DNA of 64,000 bases. Origin: Streptomonospora salina. GTDB lineage: Bacteria > Actinomycetota > Actinomycetes > Streptosporangiales > Streptosporangiaceae. Below, one piece after another: positions 17,501 through 24,970 of this stretch. Position numbers and translations under genes: made by a program. Each line of letters opens with the position of its first letter. The first letter of the stretch is position 1. The stretch spans positions 434,001 to 498,000 of the forward strand of contig NZ_JACHLY010000001.1 of NCBI RefSeq assembly GCF_014204715.1. Reading direction: 5' to 3'. The notes below the pieces were generated by a model, which made no database searches, was not told the origin of the DNA, and worked only from the letters and a program-made list of their open reading frames with translations.

Positions 17501-17539
17501 GCCCCCGGCCGGTCTCCCCCGGACCGGCCGGGGGCTTTT
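17501..17539 (+). terminator. Strong intrinsic terminator after the binding-lipoprotein gene
   Basis: GCCCCCGGCCGGT (17501-17513) pairs perfectly with ACCGGCCGGGGGC (17523-17535), with a 9-base loop and a TTTT tail. It lies between convergent genes, so it may also stop livF transcripts. Confidence 0.85.
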
Positions 17540-17743
17540 CGTGCGCCCGGCCGGAGGAGCCCTCCGGAATCCGCACGGGCCGGGCCGCCCTGAAGCGGAG
17601 GCTGCGGCGACGGGGCCGGGCGCACGAAGCGCGTGGCCCCCGCCCGCTTCCGGCAGCCCCACCGGGGCACGCTCCACGGCACGCGGGGGCGGTGCGCCGT
17701 GCGCACCGCCCCCGCGTCCGGGCCGCCGTCTCCGCGGTCGCCG

Positions 17744-18640
17744 CTACTCCGCCTTGGCCAGGGTGCCCAGGTAGAGCTCGATGACGTTGGGGTCCTCCAG
17801 CAGCTCGCGCCCGGTACCGGTGTAGGCGTTGCGGCCCTGGTCGAGCACGTAGCCGCGATCGCAGACCTGCAGGCAGCGCCGGGCGTTCTGCTCGACCATG
17901 ACGACCGAGACGCCCGTCGCGTTGATCTCGCGGACGCGGTGGAAGACCTCGTCCTGGAAGACCGGCGAGAGGCCGGCCGTGGGCTCGTCCAGCAGGAGCA
18001 CCGACGGCTCCATCATCAATGCGCGGCCCATGGCCACCATCTGGCGCTCGCCGCCCGACAGCGCCCCGGCCTTCTGCTTGCGGCGCTCGCCCAGCAGCGG
18101 AAACAGCTCCGCCACGGCCGACATGCGCCGCCGGAAGACCTTGGGGCGCAGGAACACGCCCATCTCCAGGTTCTCCTCGACCGTCAGGCTCGGGAAGACG
18201 TTCTGGCTCTGGGGCACGTAGCCCACCCCGTTGGAGACCAGCTCGTGGGCACTGCGGTCGACGATGCTCTCGCCGCGCAGCGTGATGCTGCCGCCGCGGA
18301 CCGGAAGCAGCCCGAAGACGGTCTTGACCAGGGTGGACTTGCCCGCGCCGTTGGGCCCGATGATGCCGACGACTTCGCCTTCGCGCAGCGTCAGCGTGCA
18401 CCCGTCGAGGATGTTGACCTCGGGGACGTAGCCGGCCTTCACCTCGTCGGCGACCAGCAGGTACCGGGAGTGGTCCCCCACGCCTTCGGCGGGGCCCGCC
18501 TGATCCAGCACCTCCTCGCGGTGCTCCTGCAGCTGGCCGGCCTCGTCCGGGCTCTCCGGCGGGCGCTCGGCCGCGCCGCCTTGGGCCTGCGCTTCCCGCC
18601 CGGCCCGCTCGGCCCGCTCGGCTTCTTCGGACCCGCTCAC
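17744..18640 (-). CDS. livF: Branched-chain amino-acid ABC transporter ATPase LivF with N-terminal extension
   Basis: One of the two ATPases of the importer. The ABC domain begins near residue 62 and has Walker A GPNGAGKST, signature LSGGERQMVAMGRALM, Walker B VLLLDEPTAGLS and H-loop VEQNARR, the LivF-type Gln/Asn variant of the switch region. The 298-aa length exceeds the usual ~235 because of a charged, low-complexity N-terminus (SGSEEAERAERAGREAQAQ and onward). The GTG at 18640 overlaps the livG stop by four bases and has GGAGG upstream, so the extension is probably translated. An internal start nearer the ABC domain cannot be excluded. Confidence 0.92.
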   Translation of the reverse strand: MSGSEEAERAERAGREAQAQGGAAERPPESPDEAGQLQEHREEVLDQAGPAEGVGDHSRYLLVADEVKAGYVPEVNILDGCTLTLREGEVVGIIGPNGAGKSTLVKTVFGLLPVRGGSITLRGESIVDRSAHELVSNGVGYVPQSQNVFPSLTVEENLEMGVFLRPKVFRRRMSAVAELFPLLGERRKQKAGALSGGERQMVAMGRALMMEPSVLLLDEPTAGLSPVFQDEVFHRVREINATGVSVVMVEQNARRCLQVCDRGYVLDQGRNAYTGTGRELLEDPNVIELYLGTLAKAE

Positions 18641-19536
18641 GGCTGCCCCTCCTTCCGGTCGCCCCGGCCGTCCGCGCCGGCGTCGGGATCGTCGTGGTGC
18701 GCTCCCAGGTAGGCGTCGATGACCTGCTGGTCGGAGCGGATGTCGGCGGGCCGGCCCTCGGCGATCACCCCGCCTTGGGCGAGGACCACGATCCAGTCGC
18801 TGATGCCCATGATGACGTCCATGTCGTGCTCGACGAACAGCACCGTGGTGCCTTCGTCGCGCAGGGAGGTGATGTGCTCCAGCAGCGACTGCACCAGCGC
18901 GGGGTTCACTCCGGCCATCGGCTCGTCGAGCATCACCATGGCCGGCTCGACCATCAGCGCTCGGGCCATTTCCAGCAGCTTGCGCTGGCCGCCGGAGAGG
19001 CTGCCGGCGATGTCGTCCTTCTTGGCGTCGAGCTTGAACCGCGCCAGCAGCTCCATGGCGCGCTCGCGGTTGGCGGCCTCCTGGCCGGTCCACAGCCAGC
19101 GGCCGAAGGCGCCGACGAAGCGCTCGCCGCGCTGGCCGGGCGCGGCCAGCAGCATGTTCTCCAGCACGGTGAGCCGGGTCAGCGCCTTGGTGAGCTGGAA
19201 CGTGCGCACCATGCCGCGCTGGGCGACCTTGTGCCCGGCCAGGCCGTCGAACCTGCGGCCCTGGAAGGTCCACTCCCCCGCGTCGGCCCGGTCGAAGCCG
19301 GTGAGCACGTTGAAGAGCGTGGACTTGCCGGCGCCGTTGGGGCCGATCAGCGCGGTGATGGTGCCCCGCTGGACTTCCAGGTGGCCCACGTCCACGGCGG
19401 TCAGGCCGCCGAAGGAGCGGCGGACCCCGTCGGCCCGCAGGATCGGGTCGGTCTTGCCCGAGCCGACCTCGGGTTCGGCGCCCGACATCAGGTCCCGGCC
19501 CGCCTCGGGCGCGCCGCGTGTCGCGTCACTTGACAT
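18637..19536 (-). CDS. livG: Branched-chain amino-acid ABC transporter ATPase LivG
   Basis: A 299-aa ATPase partner of LivF. Walker A GPNGAGKST, the LivG-type insert after the Q-loop (VRTFQLTKALTRLTVLENM, quoted in part), signature LSGGQRKLLEMARALM, Walker B VMLDEPMAGVNP and the H-loop FVEHDMDVIM are all present. Both ends carry short charged extensions. The ATG at 19536 overlaps the end of livM by 11 bases and its stop overlaps livF, so the three are translationally coupled. Confidence 0.95.
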   Translation of the reverse strand: MSSDATRGAPEAGRDLMSGAEPEVGSGKTDPILRADGVRRSFGGLTAVDVGHLEVQRGTITALIGPNGAGKSTLFNVLTGFDRADAGEWTFQGRRFDGLAGHKVAQRGMVRTFQLTKALTRLTVLENMLLAAPGQRGERFVGAFGRWLWTGQEAANRERAMELLARFKLDAKKDDIAGSLSGGQRKLLEMARALMVEPAMVMLDEPMAGVNPALVQSLLEHITSLRDEGTTVLFVEHDMDVIMGISDWIVVLAQGGVIAEGRPADIRSDQQVIDAYLGAHHDDPDAGADGRGDRKEGQP

Positions 19537-20512
19537 TGACCAGCATCTCCTTGCGGTTTCCGACGATGCCCTGCGGTCGGTAGATGATCAGCAGCATCAG
19601 GACCACGCCGACGAGGGCGTGGCGCAGCGGACCGGAATCGGAGGTGGCCAGGAACGGCAGCACATCCGTCGAGGCGATACTGCGCAGGGTCTCGTCGAAG
19701 AGCGTGAGCAGGAACCACATGATCATCGGGCCGACGACCGGGCCCCAGAGGGTGCCGACCCCGCCCAGCAGCAGCATCGCCCACAGGTAGAAGGTGACCT
19801 GCGGCATGAACTGGTCGGGGTGGATGTTCTGCTGGTTGAGCGCGATCATGGCCCCGGCCAATCCGCCGAACACGCCGCCGAAGACCAGGCTCTGCAGCTT
19901 GTAGGTGAACGCGTCCTTGCCGAGGCTGCGCACCGCGTCCTCGTCTTCGCGGATGCCCTTGATGACACGGCCCCACGGGCTGTGCATCAGCAGCGCGGTC
20001 ATCGCCACGCCCAGTGCCACCAGGCCCCAGCAGATCAGCGTCAGCCACAGCTGGTCGGCGTCGAAGTCGACGTCGCCCACACCGTAGGAGCCCGCGGGTA
20101 CCGGGTTGGCCGCGTAGAAGGCGTCGGCGAAGCTGTTGCGGCCGTAGACGCCTCCGGTGACCGGGCGGGCGAACTCGGCACGGTAGACCAGCCGCAGCAC
20201 TTCGGCCACCGCGATGGTGGAGATCGCCAAGTAGTCCGAGCGCAGCCGCAGCGTCGGGATTCCCAGGAGCAGCGCCAGCACCGCAGAGCAGCCCAGGCTG
20301 ATCACGAAGCCCACCGACAGCGGGAGCCCGAAGGTCGTCACGCTGATCGCGACGCCGTAGGCGCCCACGAGCATGAACCCGACCTGGCCGAAGTTGAGCA
20401 GTCCGGTGTAGCCGAAGTGCATGTTCAGGCCGATGGCCGCGAGCACGTAGACGGCCGCGATCGGCCCGATCGCCGTCTCCAGGGACAAGGCGAGGATCGT
20501 CATTGTGTCCAT
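19526..20512 (-). CDS. livM: Branched-chain amino-acid ABC transporter permease LivM
   Basis: A 328-aa polytopic membrane subunit with about eight to nine hydrophobic segments. Family landmarks are GLNMHFGYTGLLNFGQVGFM near residues 28-47, TLRLRSDYLAISTIAVAEVLR and GVGTLWGPVVGP. The EAA-like coupling loop lies in the GRVIKGIREDEDAVRSLG region, which contacts the ATPases. GGGAG sits just before the ATG at 20512. It starts 12 bases after livH, in the same operon. Confidence 0.95.
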   Translation of the reverse strand: MDTMTILALSLETAIGPIAAVYVLAAIGLNMHFGYTGLLNFGQVGFMLVGAYGVAISVTTFGLPLSVGFVISLGCSAVLALLLGIPTLRLRSDYLAISTIAVAEVLRLVYRAEFARPVTGGVYGRNSFADAFYAANPVPAGSYGVGDVDFDADQLWLTLICWGLVALGVAMTALLMHSPWGRVIKGIREDEDAVRSLGKDAFTYKLQSLVFGGVFGGLAGAMIALNQQNIHPDQFMPQVTFYLWAMLLLGGVGTLWGPVVGPMIMWFLLTLFDETLRSIASTDVLPFLATSDSGPLRHALVGVVLMLLIIYRPQGIVGNRKEMLVNVK

Positions 20513-20524
20513 CGTCCGTCTCCC

Positions 20525-21976
20525 TTAGCCGACCCGCTCGCGCCGACCGAGGATCCCCTGCGGTCGGACCAACAACACGACGATCATGATGAGCAGCGCC
20601 CAGACGTTCATCAGCTGCGGCGAGAACCACAGCGTCGACAGCTGGGCGATCAGGCCGATCGCCAGGCCGCCGACCATGGCGCCGTAGGCGGTTCCCAGCC
20701 CGCCCAGGATCACCGCGGCGAACATCAGCAGCAGCAGGTGGAATCCCATCTGCCAGTACACCGACTGGTTCAGCCCGAGGAACACGCCGCCCAGCGCCGA
20801 CAGCGATCCGCCCAGCACCCAGACGTAGACGGTGACCCTGCCGACGTCGATGCCGGAGGATTCGGCCAGGTCGCGGTTGTCGGAGACCGCGCGCATGGCC
20901 TTGCCGATCCGGGTGAACTGCAGCATGCTCGCGACCAGGACCAGCACCAGGACCGACACCACCATGATCGACAGGTCGCGGGGCGTGACGGCGATCGGCC
21001 CCCACTCGATCATGTCCTGGATCCGGAACTGCACGTACTTCTGCCGGTTGGCGTCGAAGACCACCAGCAGGAGGTGGCGCAGCAGCAGGGCGATGCCGAT
21101 GCTGACGATGAACATCTGGATCATCGCGACGTTGCGCCTGCGCAGCGGCCGCCACAGGAACCGCTCCAGCAGTCCGCCGAGCAGTCCGCCGCAGGCGACG
21201 GCGAGCACGGTGGCCACGACGAAGGGGTTGGTGAGCATGCTGAGGCCGGGGACGTCCCGGAAGGGCTCGTGCAGGGAGGTCAGCGCCGAGGTCCCGCTGA
21301 AGATCATCGCCATGATCGCGCCGAAGGTGACCATGTCGCCGTGGGCGAAGTTGATCAGCCGGGTGGTGCCGAAGATCAGCGAGAGTCCGACCGAGGAGAT
21401 GGCGATGATCAGTCCGAAGAGCAGGCCGGCCAGCGTCAGCGAGACGACCTCGCCGGTCATGCCCGATCCTTCGGGTGCGGCGGGGGCGTCTACGCCACCC
21501 TCGCCGTCGCCGTCGGCCGATCCCGAACCGTCGGCGTCGCCGGTCTCCTCGGCGCCGTCCGACTCCGACTCGCCGGGAGAGGCGGGGGCCTGGCCCTGCC
21601 CGGCCGGGGCCAGTCGGTAGACGACGGCGAAACGCTGGTCTTCGCGGACCTCGACGTCGCGCTCGGCTCCCGCCGGGACTTGCATGACGTCGTAATCGTC
21701 GGGCACCGACTCCTCGTCGAGCACCACGTGGTAGCCGCCCGGGTCGGGCAGTTCCACTTCCCAATTGCCGTCGGAGTCGGTGGTCGCTTCGCCGACCTGT
21801 TCGCCGTCCTGCGAGACGGTGATGCCGATGTCCTGGACACCCGCGTCGTCGTCGCCGGGTTGGCGGATCTGGCCGAAGAGCGACGCACCGCCCTGGGTGT
21901 CTGCTGCTACCGGCCCCGGGATCGCCAGGGTGGCGGCGATCAGGGCGAGCAGCACCGTAACGAGGCGTGTGCGCAC
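20525..21976 (-). CDS. livH: Branched-chain amino-acid ABC transporter permease LivH fused to a secreted N-terminal domain
   Basis: A 483-aa protein, far longer than the usual ~295-aa LivH. Residues 1-25 are a signal peptide (MRTRLVTVLLALIAATLAIP). Residues about 28-120 look like a carboxypeptidase-regulatory or SdrD-type beta-sandwich (GITVSQDGEQVGEATTDSDG, then NWEVELPDPGGYHV). Residues about 125-173 are an Asp/Ser/Gly-rich acidic linker. From about 176 the LivH permease follows, with GLSLIFGTTRLINFAHGDMV and the coupling loop GKAMRAVSDNRDLAESSGID. AGGAG five bases before the GTG supports the long start. The extra domain would sit outside the membrane and could touch the binding lipoprotein or the cell wall; its job is unknown. 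Confidence 0.93.
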   Translation of the reverse strand: MRTRLVTVLLALIAATLAIPGPVAADTQGGASLFGQIRQPGDDDAGVQDIGITVSQDGEQVGEATTDSDGNWEVELPDPGGYHVVLDEESVPDDYDVMQVPAGAERDVEVREDQRFAVVYRLAPAGQGQAPASPGESESDGAEETGDADGSGSADGDGEGGVDAPAAPEGSGMTGEVVSLTLAGLLFGLIIAISSVGLSLIFGTTRLINFAHGDMVTFGAIMAMIFSGTSALTSLHEPFRDVPGLSMLTNPFVVATVLAVACGGLLGGLLERFLWRPLRRRNVAMIQMFIVSIGIALLLRHLLLVVFDANRQKYVQFRIQDMIEWGPIAVTPRDLSIMVVSVLVLVLVASMLQFTRIGKAMRAVSDNRDLAESSGIDVGRVTVYVWVLGGSLSALGGVFLGLNQSVYWQMGFHLLLLMFAAVILGGLGTAYGAMVGGLAIGLIAQLSTLWFSPQLMNVWALLIMIVVLLVRPQGILGRRERVG

Positions 21977-22402
21977 TCGCGCTCCTTGCGCATTCGTCAG
22001 TGGCCGGAGCCGGTCTGTGTCCGATTCCGGCTGGTTGCTGTTCGGTGGCGTGAGTTTAGCCCGCTTTACCGAGTGCGTTCAGCATCTCTTATGCCGCGTG
22101 ATCCAAACTTCACCGCTTTGTGTGCATCCGTGATGGAAACGGGACATCGCTCCTGTTGACGGGGCATTTCCGCAGCGGCGTTCGGGGTGTTCCCGACGCC
22201 GGACGCGGACCGCCCCGTCGCCGCCCGTGTCGGTGCGCGGTCCCGGGCCGGCGGGGTGCGGGGGTGGGAATCGGCGGGGTGCGGGGGTGGGAATCGGCGG
22301 GCCCGCGGCCGCTGTCGCTCCTGCGCCGACCGGGCATACGCAACCCCGGCGCGAAGGCTCCGCGCCGGGGCGGGTCGAATGGGCCCGGATCGGGCTGCGG
22401 GG
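21977..22402. other. Intergenic region between livH and the ANTAR regulator gene
   Basis: About 425 bases. The half nearest livH (22030-22170) is less GC-rich and should hold the liv promoter. The half nearest the regulator gene carries a 23-bp tandem repeat. No riboswitch or known operator was recognised. Confidence 0.4.
22249..22301 (+). repeat. 23-bp tandem repeat, 2.3 copies
   Basis: The unit CGGCGGGGTGCGGGGGTGGGAAT occurs twice exactly (22249-22271 and 22272-22294), with a third partial copy to 22301. It is noncoding, G-rich on the plus strand, and close to the 3' end of the ANTAR regulator gene. Copy number may vary between strains. Confidence 0.85.
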
Positions 22403-23002
22403 CTACTGCTCCTGCGGGCCCTGCTCTCCGAGGGTCTCGACGACGGTCTCGGCCACCTTGCGCATGGTGAGCCGGCGGTCCATGGAGTTCTTCTGGATCC
22501 AGCGGAACGCCTCGGGTTCGCTGAGGCCGTGCCGGCTCTGCAGCAGCCCCTTGGCGCGCTCGACCAGTTTGCGGGTGTCCAGACGCTCCTGGAGTCCGCT
22601 GACCTCGGCTTCCAGGGCCGAAAGCTCGGCGTAGCGACTGACGGCCATCTCGATGGCCGGTGTGAGGTCGGCCTTGTTGAACGGCTTGACCAGGTAGGCC
22701 ATCGCACCGGCGTCGCGGGCGCGCTCGACCAGCTCGCGCTGGGAGAACGCGGTCAGTATGACGACGGGGGCGATGCGCTCGGCGGCGATGCGCTCAGCCG
22801 CCGACAGCCCGTCGAGGACGGGCATCTTGATATCGAGGATGACGAGGTCGGGCCGGTGCTCGGTCGCCAGGCGTATCGCCGTCTCGCCGTCCCCGGCTTC
22901 GCCGACGACGGCATAGCCGTCCTCCTCAAGCATCTCCTTGAGGTCGAGCCTGATCAGGGCCTCGTCTTCCGCGATCACCACGCGGCTCTGCGTCGTCGTC
23001 AC
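22403..23002 (-). CDS. pdtaR: ANTAR-domain response regulator (PdtaR type)
   Basis: A 199-aa regulator that, when phosphorylated, binds paired RNA hairpins and antiterminates transcription. The receiver domain (residues 5-120) has the acidic pocket at AEDEALIR, phospho-acceptor Asp57 in LVILDIKMP, the conserved Thr in ILTAFS and Lys in YLVKPF. The ANTAR domain (about 132-190) contains LVERAKGLLQSRHGLSEPEA and the second helix. The layout matches Rv1626/PdtaR, and the position next to pyk is conserved in actinomycetes. The GTG start has GGGAGG upstream. The cognate kinase PdtaS is not in the window, and no ANTAR target hairpins were identified. Confidence 0.92.
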   Translation of the reverse strand: MTTTQSRVVIAEDEALIRLDLKEMLEEDGYAVVGEAGDGETAIRLATEHRPDLVILDIKMPVLDGLSAAERIAAERIAPVVILTAFSQRELVERARDAGAMAYLVKPFNKADLTPAIEMAVSRYAELSALEAEVSGLQERLDTRKLVERAKGLLQSRHGLSEPEAFRWIQKNSMDRRLTMRKVAETVVETLGEQGPQEQ

Positions 23003-23534
23003 CGTTCCTCCCGAAGGATGCCCCGGCCGTGCGGCCGAGGAGGAATCCGGGCCGCGTGTCCCCGGAATCGCTTATTCACGTGGTTCCCTTCTGCAAAACT
23101 GGAGGCATACGGGGGCCGACCGGTGCCGAACCCCGGGCCGAAGCGTCGGTGCAGGTGAACCGCACGTCGGCGGGCGCGCTACCCGGGTGGACCGTGGCCC
23201 CGGCCGACCGGCACCACGCCTACCATACCGAGGGCGCGAGGACCCGCTAAAGCAGGCCGACCCCGGCGCGGCCCGGTATGCGCCCGGTGTGCGCAGGCCA
23301 CCGCCCGGCGCGACGCCCCCGTGCCGCGCACCGGAAGCGGCCCCGCCGGTCGGACGGGCGCACCGCCGCTCCGCACGGTGGAAGCCTCTGGCACACGGTT
23401 CCCGCGTTCCCTGAACGCTACCGGGATCCGCTACGATGAGCAGCAGCGGCCACGGGAACCGCAGCCGGGTTGCGACTCGGCTTCCGCGACATGTCGCCGG
23501 GTTTCGGCTGTGTCGACTCCGTTCCCGCTCCGCA
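23003..23534. other. Intergenic region upstream of the tRNA gene
   Basis: About 530 bases between the ANTAR regulator gene and the tRNA. The first 120 bases are less GC-rich and probably hold the regulator's promoter. Nothing else can be supported; long open frames across it are in part the reverse of the tRNA. Confidence 0.4.
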
Positions 23535-23608
23535 GCCCTGATACGCCAACCGGCAGAGCGAGCGAGCTCAAACCTCGTACAGTGTGGGTTCGAATCCCAC
23601 TCAGGGCA
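23535..23608 (+). tRNA. tRNA-Leu (anticodon CAA) with an unusual short variable loop
   Basis: A 74-nt tRNA can be folded by hand. The acceptor stem GCCCTGA/TCAGGGC has seven perfect pairs. The D arm has a 3-bp CGC/GCG stem and a GG-containing loop. The anticodon stem is GCGAG/CTCGT (one G-T pair) with loop CTCAAAC, giving anticodon CAA (leucine UUG). The T arm is GTGGG-TTCGAAT-CCCAC and the discriminator is A. Only CC of the CCA end is encoded. The variable region is just five bases (ACAGT), whereas bacterial leucine tRNAs normally carry a long variable arm. The anticodon arm matches my recollection of Streptomyces bldA tRNA-Leu(UAA) apart from the wobble base. Confidence 0.85.
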
Positions 23609-23919
23609 CCGTGCACGCTTCCGCCCCGCGCCCGCAGCACCCGCGGCGCCGTCGGTGCCCGGCGGAGCCGCGCCCCGGTCCTCCCCGGTTCCCCGCTTCT
23701 CCTGCGGGCCCGATTCCGCTCCCCGGTGCGGCCACCGCACCGCCGGAGAGCTCCGCCCGGTCACAGTGCAGCCACAACACGAGCACGACCGGTGAGTACG
23801 GTCGCCATGGCCGCCGCGGGTCGCCGATCCTGGACTTCTGGCGGATACGTGGACAGCGACTCGGGCGGCACCTTGGGCCGCCGTGCGGAGCTGTCGGCAG
23901 CGAGCAAGAGGAGAGCCTG
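23609..23919. other. Gap between the tRNA and the DUF1266 gene
   Basis: About 310 bases. The frame of the following gene stays open through it, but composition is Pro/Arg/Ser-rich and there is no ribosome-binding site, so I treat it as noncoding. No terminator with a T-run follows the tRNA. Confidence 0.35.
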
Positions 23920-24858
23920 GTGCTGACCGCGGTGGCGGCGATCGCCGGGGCGCTGACGACGAGCGCCTGGATCCTGGTTTCGTGGGGCTCCCAGCGTCGG
24001 CAGCCCTGGCTGATGGCCCCGCTCGCCCTCGCCATCGTGCTGCTCGTCGTACTGGACCGGCCGGGCTGGGCGTTGGCACCCGCACTGCTGCTGGCCGCGG
24101 GCAGCTTCACGGAACTGGTGGTGGGTTCGCGCGAACCGCCGGGGCTGCACACCGCCGACCCCGAGGCCGCGCTCAGCACCGAGCGCTGGGCCGCGGCCGT
24201 AGCCGCTCCCTTCCGCACCGCCCTGGCCGAACCGTGGGACACGGTCGAGCGCCCCCAGCTGCGCCGCCGCTACCGGCGCACGCTGGAACGCGAATGGGGT
24301 GTCGTCGACCGTGCGTCGCTCCTGGCGGCGATCGAGCGGCTGTGGGAGGAGCTGCACAGCGGAGACGACGCCGACCTGCGCATCGACTTCGCCGCCGGGA
24401 CGCTGCGCGGACGCCCCCGGCCCGGCACGCCCCGCGAACGGGTGGTGCGGCTCTCCGCCGAGCAGGTGGCGCGGCTGCGCGCCGTCACCGGCGCCGACGA
24501 GGGCACCGCGACCGTCGTCGTGGCCGCCCACCAGTGGTGGCGCTCGGCGCAGATCATCCGGTTGGCCTGCGGCGGGGCCGCCCTGGAGTGGCTCAGCCGG
24601 GTCGAAGTCCAGAGTCTGCTGCGCCGCACGGCAGCCGACCTGCAACGCCGCTACACGGGCTGGCAGCAGCTGGCCGAGGCCTTCCACGGGGGCTACCTGC
24701 TCACCTGCCCCCAGCGGGGGCCGGGCTGGGAGCGGACGTGGACCGCGCTGGGGCTGCTCGCCTTCGATCCGGCGAGCCCGTGGCAGCGGCTGCCCTGGGA
24801 TATGCCGCTGGAGCGGGTCCCCTACGAAGGCGGGCTGCCCAGCGCCCTGCAGAGCTAG
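23920..24858 (+). CDS. DUF1266 membrane-anchored protein
   Basis: A 312-aa protein of unknown function. Residues about 3-22 and 33-65 are hydrophobic and suggest two membrane helices at the N-terminus. The remainder is cytosolic and resembles DUF1266. It includes a helical segment with RYRRTLEREWGVVDRASLLA, then ERLWEELHSG, and a tryptophan-rich stretch later (HQWWRSAQIIRLACGGAA). Family assignment rests on this W-rich pattern and is tentative. The GTG start is chosen because GAGGAG lies seven bases upstream. It is convergent with pyk. Confidence 0.7.
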   Translation: MLTAVAAIAGALTTSAWILVSWGSQRRQPWLMAPLALAIVLLVVLDRPGWALAPALLLAAGSFTELVVGSREPPGLHTADPEAALSTERWAAAVAAPFRTALAEPWDTVERPQLRRRYRRTLEREWGVVDRASLLAAIERLWEELHSGDDADLRIDFAAGTLRGRPRPGTPRERVVRLSAEQVARLRAVTGADEGTATVVVAAHQWWRSAQIIRLACGGAALEWLSRVEVQSLLRRTAADLQRRYTGWQQLAEAFHGGYLLTCPQRGPGWERTWTALGLLAFDPASPWQRLPWDMPLERVPYEGGLPSALQS

Positions 24859-24887
24859 ACGATCCACGAGGCCGGCGGGTCCCGCTC

Positions 24888-24915
24888 GGCCCTCCCCGGC
24901 CAAGCCCGGAGGGCC
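24888..24915. terminator. Possible terminator between the convergent DUF1266 and pyk genes
   Basis: GGCCCTCC (24888-24895) pairs with GGAGGGCC (24908-24915) around a short internal CCGG-containing loop, 30 bases beyond the DUF1266 stop and 55 bases beyond the pyk stop. Confidence 0.4.
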
Positions 24916-24970
24916 TGGCGGGGTGAGGGCCGGTGTGGGGAGGCGTCAGCCGCCTCGACCCGGGACCGGA

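Noticed and set aside
18719-22159. 1146-codon plus-strand frame opposite livGMH
   Set aside because: Antisense shadow; the minus-strand transporter genes have full motifs, coupling and ribosome-binding sites.
23431-23640. Minus-strand open frame reading GIRTHTVRGLSSLALPVG and similar frames across the tRNA
   Set aside because: It is the reverse complement of the tRNA gene; this peptide pattern is a well-known false gene.
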